This document shows positions 5,332-10,891 of a stretch of DNA of 10,891 bases, in pieces (the stretch's first letter is position 1; each line of letters begins with the position of its first letter). Under the pieces are notes generated by a model. It was not told where the DNA came from. It saw only the letters and a program-made list of their open reading frames with translations, and made no database searches. Position numbers and translations under genes: made by a program. The stretch is from JBMORO01 sp049322295 (lineage in GTDB: Bacteria; Patescibacteriota; Minisyncoccia; RBG-13-40-8-A). The stretch covers positions 1 through 10,891 of the forward strand of contig JBMORO010000035.1 of NCBI GenBank assembly GCA_049322295.1. Direction: 5' to 3'.

Positions 5332-6417
5332 TTAGTGGATTATCCCTCCGCCCAAAACCTCATTTTTTAAGTAAAACACCACACTCTGGCCAGGGGTAAT
5401 TGCTCTTTGCTTTTTATTGAAAATTATTTTATTTTCTTTAATAGTCGCCGAAAACATTGGCGCAGTAGAACGGATTTTAACTTTGCATCGGAATGAATTC
5501 CGCCCCGCAAACGGGTCGAGACGCAGCCAATTTACATTTTTTACCAGCATTTCTTTTTGCAATAAATCTTTTTCTGATTTAGAAACAATTAACGCATTCT
5601 TTTTAAGGTCTTTCCTAACCACATAAACTTGATTCCCCGCCCGCCAGGCAAGCCAGCTTGCTGGCGTTGCGGGCAGGCCTTTTCTTTGACCAATAGTATA
5701 AAAAATTAATCCCTCGTGCTCTCCTACTTTTTTGCCCTCAACCGTGATTATCGGTCCCTTTTCTGCGTGAATCCGCGATTCTAAAAATCTGCGTAAATCC
5801 GCGTTTATAAAACAAATTTCTTGACTATCCTTTTTCTCAAAAACCGGCAAGCCCCATTTTTTCGCCATTCCCCTCACTTGCTCTTTGGTATAATCTCCGA
5901 TTGGAAACAAAATTTTCTTAAGCTGTTTTTGATTGAGTGTCCATAGAAAATATGACTGATCTTTTTGCTTATCTCTGGCGGTCATCAACGAATAACGAAT
6001 CAGTTTCGAATTTACGAATTTCTTTGACACTCGGGCGTAGTGCCCAGTGGCGACATAGTCTGCCTTCGATTGTAATGCCTTCTCAATCAAAAATCTAAAT
6101 TTTATCCAGCGGTTGCATTCCACGCACGGATTCGGCGTATTTCCTTTTTTATATTCTTTAATAAAATAATCAACCACTCTTTTTTTAAATTCTTTTCTTG
6201 CATCAATTACATAAAATGGAATCCCTAATTTAATTGCTACCCGCTGAACATCTCTTTTGGCTTCAATAGAACAACACCTATTTTCATTTTTCCTGTTTGT
6301 TTCTTTCCAGAATTTCATAAAAACGCCTACCACATCGTAGCCGTTATTTTTTAAAAGAGCGGCGGCAACTGAACTATCCACGCCGCCGCTCATAGCGACT
6401 ATTACTTTTTTCTTCAT
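5332..6417 (-). CDS. mnmA: tRNA-specific 2-thiouridylase MnmA
   Basis: A 361-residue cytoplasmic enzyme. It adenylates and thiolates U34 of tRNA-Lys, -Glu and -Gln, taking sulphur from a persulphide relay. Seen: the PP-loop SGGVDSS (10-16), NTPNPCVECN with catalytic C98, ATGHYARV (123-130), RDKQKDQSYFLW (148-159) and QEICFI with the second catalytic C202. GEHEGLIFYTIGQRKGL (232-248) precedes the C-terminal beta-barrel. Length is normal for the family. The odd part is residues 249-261 (PATPASWLAWRAG) after GQRKGL, where relatives carry a short Gly-rich loop. These residues are encoded by a GC-rich palindrome. The start lies 12 bases after the stop of the upstream membrane gene, with no clear Shine-Dalgarno. 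They are probably cotranscribed. Confidence 0.97.
   Translation of the reverse strand: MKKKVIVAMSGGVDSSVAAALLKNNGYDVVGVFMKFWKETNRKNENRCCSIEAKRDVQRVAIKLGIPFYVIDARKEFKKRVVDYFIKEYKKGNTPNPCVECNRWIKFRFLIEKALQSKADYVATGHYARVSKKFVNSKLIRYSLMTARDKQKDQSYFLWTLNQKQLKKILFPIGDYTKEQVRGMAKKWGLPVFEKKDSQEICFINADLRRFLESRIHAEKGPIITVEGKKVGEHEGLIFYTIGQRKGLPATPASWLAWRAGNQVYVVRKDLKKNALIVSKSEKDLLQKEMLVKNVNWLRLDPFAGRNSFRCKVKIRSTAPMFSATIKENKIIFNKKQRAITPGQSVVFYLKNEVLGGGIIH
5636..5677. repeat. GC-rich palindromic element inside mnmA
   Basis: Outer arms 5636-5644 and 5669-5677 pair at 8 of 9 positions. An inner perfect stem pairs GCCAGC (5652-5657) with GCTGGC (5660-5665). An alternative fold pairs 5643-5653 with 5656-5665 with one bulge. 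The element is far richer in G+C than the flanking gene, and it encodes the non-conserved PATPASWLAWRAG loop of MnmA in frame. Confidence 0.7.
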
Positions 6418-6429
6418 TAAAATAATTTC

Positions 6430-6696
6430 TTATACTGCCTTTTCTTCCTTTCCCCCACCTACAAATGCGTTATACAACAGTCCCCAAATCCAACCTAAGA
6501 TAAAACCCCAGATAAAACCGTAAATTAAACCCAAAATCGCACCAACGAAACTAATACTGTATCCCCAGAAGAACTGCTGGAGTAAAACCAAGGTATTTCC
6601 ACCGCCTTTTATCATTACATAAATCGTGGCCACAAAAACCACCACTCCCCATAAAATTCCCGAAGCTAGGGCAAGCGCCCTTTTACTCAATGTCAT
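6430..6696 (-). CDS. Small two-helix membrane protein, holin-like annotation class
   Basis: An 88-residue protein. The first transmembrane helix spans about 8-29. A longer hydrophobic stretch (about 42-76) contains the glycine-zipper-like series GLIYGFIWGFILGWIWG, and the tail GGGKEEKAV is charged. The layout, with GYSIS just before a Gly/Trp-rich second helix ending LLYN, resembles small proteins that databases often label bacteriophage holin. That label is not evidence of lysis activity. It sits four bases after the 6701-7222 gene and 12 before mnmA, so it belongs to the same transcript. Confidence 0.6.
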   Translation of the reverse strand: MTLSKRALALASGILWGVVVFVATIYVMIKGGGNTLVLLQQFFWGYSISFVGAILGLIYGFIWGFILGWIWGLLYNAFVGGGKEEKAV

Positions 6697-6700
6697 AGGT

Positions 6701-7222
6701 TTATAATTTTTCTTTTAATTTAGAATGTCGACCTTTGAAAATTCCTATAAAAATTAAAGGAATAACTAACCACAAAACTCGAGCTGTTTGGGTATTGAAA
6801 ATTTTTAATACTATTGGACTAAAGGCCTTAATCAAATCTTTGGGAAAAAACATAAAAACCACACTTACCACAATCCCAATAAAAAATATACTTAGGAAAA
6901 AAATTTGAAATAGAGATTTACTACTAGTTCTTCTATATTTCAAGATTGAACGAGAAAGTAGAAAATAAATCAGTCCAATCAAAACGAGAAATCCTACTAT
7001 TATAATAACAAAATTTTCTTCTTCTCTCAATAAATCGGGTAGTAATTTCTTAAATGGAAAAATACTCATTACAGCAAAAGAAATATAACTCCCTAACAAC
7101 AAAACAAAAATCCTGTCCCGTCCCAATACTAATCCTATCAAAAATCCTCCACCAATCAAAAACAATCCGATCACCAATTCCCAACTTGTAATATTCAACC
7201 CAATATTCGCTAATTGATTCAT
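6701..7222 (-). CDS. Uncharacterised five-pass membrane protein
   Basis: A 173-residue protein with hydrophobic segments at about 13-33, 36-56, 70-92, 104-126 and 147-163. LGRDRI and LLSRSILKYRR lie in the loops, and the C-terminus is basic (KGRHSKLKEKL). The topology vaguely recalls CvpA-type proteins, but I cannot assign a family. The frame stays open to an ATG at 7306. I reject that start because it would translate the terminator hairpin at 7266-7295 and its T-rich tail, so I place the start at the ATG at 7222 (MNQLANIGL). There is no clear Shine-Dalgarno. It is the first gene of the cluster with 6430-6696 and mnmA. Confidence 0.65.
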   Translation of the reverse strand: MNQLANIGLNITSWELVIGLFLIGGGFLIGLVLGRDRIFVLLLGSYISFAVMSIFPFKKLLPDLLREEENFVIIIVGFLVLIGLIYFLLSRSILKYRRTSSKSLFQIFFLSIFFIGIVVSVVFMFFPKDLIKAFSPIVLKIFNTQTARVLWLVIPLIFIGIFKGRHSKLKEKL

Positions 7223-7244
7223 CGATTTAATTATAAAACAAATA

Positions 7245-7295
7245 AAACAGAAAATAAATAAAAAGAGAAGCTGTTCTGGGGTTAGAACAGCTTCT
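7245..7295 (-). terminator. Strong rho-independent terminator facing away from the gap
   Basis: A perfect 12-bp stem (7284-7295 with 7266-7277) has a 6-base loop. On the minus strand it is followed immediately by CTTTTTATTTATTTTC. Its partner transcript must come from the assembly gap, because the only sequence upstream on this strand before the Ns is about 22 bases. Confidence 0.9.
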
Positions 7296-7317
7296 ACAAT
7301 TTTCAATGAACTTTCCT

Positions 7318-7417
7318 NNNNNNNNNNNNNNNNNNNNNNNNNNNNNNNNNNNNNNNNNNNNNNNNNNNNNNNNNNNNNNNNNNNNNNNNNNNNNNNNNNN
7401 NNNNNNNNNNNNNNNNN
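7318..7417. other. Assembly gap of exactly 100 N
   Basis: The round size marks a scaffolding gap of unknown true length. It lies between a consensus promoter (7433-7461, minus) and a strong terminator (7245-7295, minus), so a transcription unit is hidden in it. Confidence 0.98.
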
Positions 7418-7432
7418 AATAAATTTTTCTTT

Positions 7433-7461
7433 ATCATATATCCAAAATAAAAATCTGTCAA
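7433..7461 (-). promoter_or_regulatory. Consensus sigma-70 promoter firing into the gap
   Basis: On the minus strand TTGACA (7461-7456) is a perfect -35 box. It is followed after exactly 17 bases by TATGAT (7438-7433), five of six matches to TATAAT. The start of transcription would be near 7426, within about ten bases of the gap edge. This is one of the two best promoters in the window. Confidence 0.8.
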
Positions 7462-7627
7462 TAATTTAAGTAAACCAATAAATTTTCGGAAGCATTGCGC
7501 AGCCAAGCCTTTCTTGGACAAAATAAAATCACCAAACCATCTTGGCTTGGCGAGCAATAGAAGCGCCAGAGAAAAACAATAACTAATCAATTGTCGGCGA
7601 CTTCGTGCTGGAGAAAATTTGATTGGT
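7462..7627. other. Non-coding block with imperfect inverted repeat
   Basis: Arms ATTGCGCAGCCAAGCC (7494-7509) and GGCTTGGCGAGCAAT (7544-7558) pair along most of their length around a 34-base loop. A smaller hairpin is nested at 7532-7550. On the minus strand one frame stays open (SPARSRRQLISYCF..., then AKPRWFGDF) until it runs past the promoter into the gap. It has no ATG and no recognised domain, so I do not call a gene. It could be a dispersed repeat or the end of the dnaJ transcript. Confidence 0.4.
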
Positions 7628-8212
7628 TTACGATTTTTCTTCTTTCAATTTTCTAATCAACTCCTCTTCTTCTTTAGATAAATTTTTAGATGTTTTTACT
7701 TTTATCTTCAATTTAATAGTGTGGTCGTCTAATTTTATCTCTCTTTCAATACCAGTCAAAGCATCTTTCAAGCCGATTTCCATTTCCAATACGATATTTC
7801 TACCTCTGGATTTGCGTCTGGTAAAACTAAAACCCGCCCCACTAAAAATATCGTCAAACATATCAGAAAGCAAATCTTCTAAATTGATTCTGTGACTATA
7901 AAAACCCCCTTGTCTTCCATAACTCTGGCCAAAAGAAGAAAAAATATCCTCCCAATTAAAACCTTCCCACCTTCCTTGTCCTCCGTAGCCTTCGGCGAAG
8001 GGAGAAAAAGTCGTGCCAAAATGGTCATATTGTTGCCGCTTATTATCGTCAGAAAGCACCTGATAGGCCTCGTTTATTTCCTTAAATTTCTTTTCATCCC
8101 CACCTTTTTTGTCGGGATGATATTTCTGAGCTAATTCTCGATAAGCCCGCCTTATTTCTTCTTTCGACGCGCCTTTTGAGATACCTAATATTTTATAATA
8201 ATCCTTGGACAT
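7628..8212 (-). CDS. dnaJ: Shortened DnaJ-type J-domain co-chaperone lacking zinc finger
   Basis: A 194-residue co-chaperone that should stimulate DnaK ATPase. Seen: a complete J domain (about 4-65) with YHPDKK (HPD at 32-34), then a Gly/Phe/Tyr/Trp-rich linker (about 66-130). RGRNIVLEMEIGLKDALTGI (137-156) follows, matching the start of the DnaJ C-terminal domain. It then passes directly to IKLKIKVKTSKNLSKEEEEL (166-185), matching the very end of canonical DnaJ. The CxxCxGxG zinc repeats and most of the two beta domains are missing, about half of a usual DnaJ of roughly 370 residues. The frame is intact, so this is a streamlined protein rather than a frameshifted pseudogene. It is third in a co-directional set after dnaK and the 8284-9159 membrane gene. 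No Shine-Dalgarno is visible. Confidence 0.85.
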   Translation of the reverse strand: MSKDYYKILGISKGASKEEIRRAYRELAQKYHPDKKGGDEKKFKEINEAYQVLSDDNKRQQYDHFGTTFSPFAEGYGGQGRWEGFNWEDIFSSFGQSYGRQGGFYSHRINLEDLLSDMFDDIFSGAGFSFTRRKSRGRNIVLEMEIGLKDALTGIEREIKLDDHTIKLKIKVKTSKNLSKEEEELIRKLKEEKS

Positions 8213-8228
8213 AATTGCGTAAATGTTT

Positions 8229-8280
8229 AGAGGTTCGACTTCCTAATATTGCGTTAATTTGGGGAGGTCGAACCTCCCTA
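8229..8280. repeat. Paired GGAGGTTCGACCTCC-type hairpin element
   Basis: Inverted arms 8230-8243 and 8263-8276 agree at 13 of 14 positions across a 19-base spacer. The right arm GGAGGTCGAACCTCC (8263-8277) is itself a perfect palindrome around CGA. The flanks TTTAG and CTAAA extend the symmetry with a two-base bulge. It has the same layout as 1504-1558 but a different sequence. It fills the gap between the membrane gene's stop and the dnaJ start. No T-run follows, so a terminator role is doubtful. Confidence 0.7.
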
Positions 8281-8283
8281 AAT

Positions 8284-9159
8284 TTATAAACTCACACTTT
8301 CCACCTCTTTCTGAATCTTTGCTATTCTTATAAATTTTATAGCCATTAATAATTTTAACACCAGCCAGCTAAGTATAATCACGATTGCCACATAAACCAA
8401 ACTAATAATTTTTAAAATAATGAATAAACCGATAGCCAAACCAAAAGGAATAAATTTTTTATAGGGACCAGTAAGATTGTTTATCTGGAAAACAACCAGT
8501 TTGTAAATTAAATCTTTTAGGGTCTCCCCATTTTTAATTTCAATCCCATATTTATCTCTTAATTCTTTTATTTGTTGGGAGGTTAAAACCTTGGTGGCTT
8601 CAACTCCCAAACTGGCTATCCCCTCTGGTAATCTCTCTATAATTAATCCTTCCAATGGTTCTATTACTAAATTAAAAGTATTTCGAGGAATTCTGATTTC
8701 TTTTTCAAGAAAACGAGCAGGTTCTGGGGAAAAATAATAAGCTAAAGAAATTAACAGACACAGAGCAGTAATAAATATTGGCAATCCCCTTTTCCAAATT
8801 CGCCAGAAATTCAAATTAACCTGAACTCTCTCCTCTAATCTAACTTTTTTAACTGCAATCCAAAAGCTAATTAAAAGAATTATTAAGCCAATAAGATAGT
8901 AAAACGGCTCATTATTAAAAAATAAGCCGAATAATATCAGGGTTATAACAAAAGAACTAAAAAGAATTTTTTTATTATCAATTAAAAGCATCGCCAAGCA
9001 CAAAGCAATACCAAATAAAAGAAACAAAATTCCACCAGCTATCCAGCAACCAGTGGTTAAATTGCCGACATAAAAAACATATTTTAAAAAATACCAAAAA
9101 AACCCGCCGAACAAAGCCACGACTGTTCCCAAAATAATCTCCTTATTAAGTTTTTTCAT
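8284..9159 (-). CDS. Uncharacterised seven-pass membrane protein between dnaK and dnaJ
   Basis: A 291-residue protein. Hydrophobic segments lie at about 7-27, 36-60, 65-82, 86-104 and 126-143, then two within 236-273. A soluble stretch (about 144-235) follows the fifth helix. It contains PRNTFNLVIEPLEGLIIERL and TSQQIKELRDKYGIEIK, the latter looking helical and charged. I see no catalytic motif and recognise no family. Its position 52 bases after dnaK and 71 bases before dnaJ on the same strand implies cotranscription with the chaperones, perhaps a membrane client or anchor for them. The ATG at 9159 is the first in frame, and no clear Shine-Dalgarno precedes it. Confidence 0.75.
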   Translation of the reverse strand: MKKLNKEIILGTVVALFGGFFWYFLKYVFYVGNLTTGCWIAGGILFLLFGIALCLAMLLIDNKKILFSSFVITLILFGLFFNNEPFYYLIGLIILLISFWIAVKKVRLEERVQVNLNFWRIWKRGLPIFITALCLLISLAYYFSPEPARFLEKEIRIPRNTFNLVIEPLEGLIIERLPEGIASLGVEATKVLTSQQIKELRDKYGIEIKNGETLKDLIYKLVVFQINNLTGPYKKFIPFGLAIGLFIILKIISLVYVAIVIILSWLVLKLLMAIKFIRIAKIQKEVESVSL

Positions 9160-9170
9160 ATTTCTATTTT

Positions 9171-9213
9171 CTAATTTCTAAACTAATTTCTAATTTCTAC
9201 ATAACTAATTTCT
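9171..9213 (-). repeat. Four copies of AGAAATTAG between dnaK and the next gene
   Basis: CTAATTTCT on the plus strand occurs at 9171, 9183, 9190 and 9205, the last overlapping the dnaK stop codon. It makes up most of the 52-base intergenic region. It is a short low-complexity tandem array. The role is unknown, perhaps only slippage. Confidence 0.6.
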
Positions 9214-10891
9214 ATTTTTTCTCCCCTTCTCCAATATCTGGTTCTTTGTCTTGTCTCTTTTGTTCCTGCTGTTGGGCTTTGTAAAGTTCAGTGCCGACTT
9301 TTTGAATGGCTTGGGACAGGGCGTCGGACGCCCTCTTAATTTCCTCCAGGCTTCCACTATCTTTTACTTTTTTCAATGAGGCGATTTTTTCCTCAATCTC
9401 CTTCTTATCCTCCTCTTTAATTTTACCACCAAACTCCTTGATTGTCTTTTCCGTTGTATAAACCAAAGTATCAGCTAGATTTCGGACGTCAATTAATTCT
9501 TTTTTCTTTCTATCTTCTTCAGAAAATTTTTCTGCTTGTTTTTTCATTTTTTCAATTTCTTCTTTAGAAAGAGCTGAAGAATCCTTAATGGTAATATTTT
9601 GGGAACGTCCAGTGGCTCTATCTTTGGCAGTAACTGTCAAAATACCATTAGCGTCAATGTCAAAACTTACTTCAATTTGAGGAATTCCTCGAGGAGCAGG
9701 TGGGATGCCGTCTAAAATAAATCTGCCCAATGTTCTATTATCATAAGCCATTGGTCTTTCGCCTTGTAAAATGTGAATTTCCACTGATGGCTGATTATCC
9801 ATAGCTGTAGAAAATATCTGTGATTTCGAAGTCGGAATAGTGGTATTTCTTTCAATCAAAGGGGTCATTACTGCGCCCAAAGTTTCAATTCCTAAGGTTA
9901 ATGGCGTAACATCTAAAAGCAAAACATCTTTAACTTCTTCCTCGCCAGCTAAAATTGCTCCCTGAATAGCCGCGCCTATGGCCACGCATTCCATCGGGTC
10001 AACTCCACGCTCAATTTTCTGTCCAAAAATATTCTCAATAAATTTCTGGACAATTGGCATTCTGGTTGGACCGCCAACCAAAATAATTTTCTCTATTTCA
10101 CCTGGTCTAAGCTTGGCATCTTCTAAGGCTCTTTCAATAGAATCCTGACATTTTTCAACAATCGGACGAACTAATTCTTCAAGTTTGGCTCGGGTAATTT
10201 TCATCAAAAGATGTCTTGGTCCTTGGGAATCAGCAGTAATAAACGGTAAATTAATTTCAGTTTCTAAAACTGAAGAGAGTTCGATTTTGGCTTTTTCACC
10301 TGCTTCTTTTATTCTTTGCATTGCCATTTTATCTGATTTCAAATCAATGCCCGTATGTTTTTTTCCGCCAGAGGCGGATCCGCCTTGGGCGGAAAATTCG
10401 TTGATAATATAATCAATCAAAATTTCATCCATATCCGTGCCACCAAGTTGAGTATCGCCAGAAGTGGAACGAACCTCAAAAACTCCTTGGCCGAAATTCA
10501 TAATCGTCACATCCAGAGTTCCAGCGCCAAAATCAAAAATCAAAACCTGCTGGTCTTTCTTTTTAAATTTATCTAAGCCGTAAGCCAAACAAGCAGCAGT
10601 TGGCTCATTAACCAAACGAATAACCTCTAAGCCAGCAATCTCTCCTGCATCTTTGGTTGCTTGTCTTTGAGCGTCGTTAAAATAAGCTGGAACAGTAATC
10701 ACGGCTTTTTCTACTTTATCGCCCAAATAAAGTTCAGCGTCTTTTTTAATTTTTTGGAGAATAAAAGCTGAGATTTGCTGGGGCGTGTATTCTTTGCCAA
10801 AAATCTTATAAATATGGTCAGTGCCCATTTTTCTTTTGGCAGCCGTGATTGTGCCTTCGGGATTTGCCACTGCCTGACGACGGGCTGGCTC
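9212..10891 (-). CDS. dnaK: Chaperone DnaK (Hsp70), N-terminal part beyond window
   Basis: An ATP-driven chaperone, with 559 codons visible. The frame enters at the window edge as EPARRQAVANPEGT, matching the family's (G/E)xxAKRQAxxNPxxT, so roughly the first 45 residues are outside. Seen: VPAYFNDAQRQATKDAG, RLVNEPTAACLAYGLDK, the phosphate loop IFDFGAGTLDVT, GGPTRMPIVQ and the interdomain linker DVLLLDVTPLTLGIETLG. The substrate-binding domain, helical lid and charged tail ending GEGEKK follow. The segment KRKMGTDHIYKIFGKEYTP lacks the insert of proteobacterial DnaK and is of the Gram-positive type. The phosphate loop has FGAGTLD where most members have LGGGTFD. Residues encoded by 10361-10396 form an inserted Ser/Gly/Ala loop. 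Downstream genes follow closely on the same strand. Confidence 0.97.
   Translation of the reverse strand, partial: EPARRQAVANPEGTITAAKRKMGTDHIYKIFGKEYTPQQISAFILQKIKKDAELYLGDKVEKAVITVPAYFNDAQRQATKDAGEIAGLEVIRLVNEPTAACLAYGLDKFKKKDQQVLIFDFGAGTLDVTIMNFGQGVFEVRSTSGDTQLGGTDMDEILIDYIINEFSAQGGSASGGKKHTGIDLKSDKMAMQRIKEAGEKAKIELSSVLETEINLPFITADSQGPRHLLMKITRAKLEELVRPIVEKCQDSIERALEDAKLRPGEIEKIILVGGPTRMPIVQKFIENIFGQKIERGVDPMECVAIGAAIQGAILAGEEEVKDVLLLDVTPLTLGIETLGAVMTPLIERNTTIPTSKSQIFSTAMDNQPSVEIHILQGERPMAYDNRTLGRFILDGIPPAPRGIPQIEVSFDIDANGILTVTAKDRATGRSQNITIKDSSALSKEEIEKMKKQAEKFSEEDRKKKELIDVRNLADTLVYTTEKTIKEFGGKIKEEDKKEIEEKIASLKKVKDSGSLEEIKRASDALSQAIQKVGTELYKAQQQEQKRQDKEPDIGEGEKK
10361..10396. repeat. Perfectly symmetric GC-rich palindromic element inside dnaK
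   Basis: Outer arms TTTTCCGCC and GGCGGAAAA (10361-10369, 10388-10396) are exact complements. An exact inner 12-base palindrome GGCGGATCCGCC (10373-10384) lies between them, separated by AGA and TTG. Everything is centred on the same point. The 36 bases code exactly for FSAQGGSASGGK in DnaK. Relatives have only about four residues between the helix ending EEF and GIDLR, so the element adds about ten residues in frame. Confidence 0.8.

Noticed and set aside
5987..6021. Four spaced CGAAT-type units in mnmA that resemble an inserted repeat.
   Set aside because: They code for the ordinary variable strand before RDKQKDQSYF and the local protein length is close to normal, so insertion is not supported.
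7303..7590. A 95-codon minus-strand frame running through the Ns.
   Set aside because: It depends on a TTG start, spans unknown sequence of unknown length and crosses a strong promoter. The part before the gap has no recognised domain.
9318..9334. A perfect 8-bp palindrome with one-base centre inside dnaK.
   Set aside because: It encodes RASDALSQ, which aligns with the normal DnaK lid without any extra residues, so there is no sign of insertion.
9212..10870. dnaK starting at a GTG at 10870.
   Set aside because: That GTG is an internal valine (RRQAVANPE). The frame continues to the window edge with conserved DnaK residues, so the gene is simply cut by the window.

Overview
The window looks like one scaffold from a small-genome, AT-rich bacterium of the Candidate Phyla Radiation (Patescibacteria, Parcubacteria-like). 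The reasons are inferential. The DnaJ-like protein is drastically shortened, several small membrane proteins are unrecognised, a secreted GPGGC-repeat protein of a kind I associate with this group is present, most starts lack a Shine-Dalgarno sequence, and short GC-rich palindromes are scattered both between and inside genes. No 16S rRNA or complete tRNA gene is visible.

Layout. The left edge (1-1411, minus) is the N-terminal 470 codons of alanyl-tRNA synthetase. A 470-base intergenic region follows, holding a paired hairpin element (1504-1558), a consensus promoter (1735-1764) and a leader RNA with two competing hairpins. This serves the only plus-strand gene, a radical SAM protein of the DUF5131 (phage Gp37/Gp68) type (1885-2718) with its own strong RBS and terminator. 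The 440 bases after it hold that terminator, another copy of the hairpin element (2903-2923), an internally deleted nitroreductase-like remnant (2928-3080, minus) and a bidirectional terminator (3095-3128).

Everything to the right is on the minus strand. Read in transcription order from the right edge: dnaK (partial, 9212-10891), a seven-pass membrane protein (8284-9159), a zinc-finger-less mini-DnaJ (7628-8212), a consensus promoter (7433-7461) firing into a 100-N assembly gap (7318-7417), a strong terminator (7245-7295), then a membrane cluster (6701-7222, 6430-6696), mnmA (5332-6417), a one-pass NPF-rich protein (5030-5275) and, overlapping it by one base, the large cysteine-repeat secreted protein (3159-5030).

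Functionally there are three blocks. The first is proteostasis: DnaK plus a J-protein, with an unknown membrane protein between them. The second is translation: AlaS, and MnmA for 2-thiouridine at the tRNA wobble position. The third is a cell-surface pair of a membrane-anchored small protein and a disulphide-rich repeat protein. The promoter-gap-terminator arrangement suggests that an RNA gene or rRNA operon sits in the unassembled gap. The radical SAM cassette has features of a recent arrival.

The most notable pattern is that palindromic elements have been accommodated in frame within two conserved proteins, DnaK and MnmA, at surface-loop positions. This resembles what is known for Rickettsia palindromic elements.
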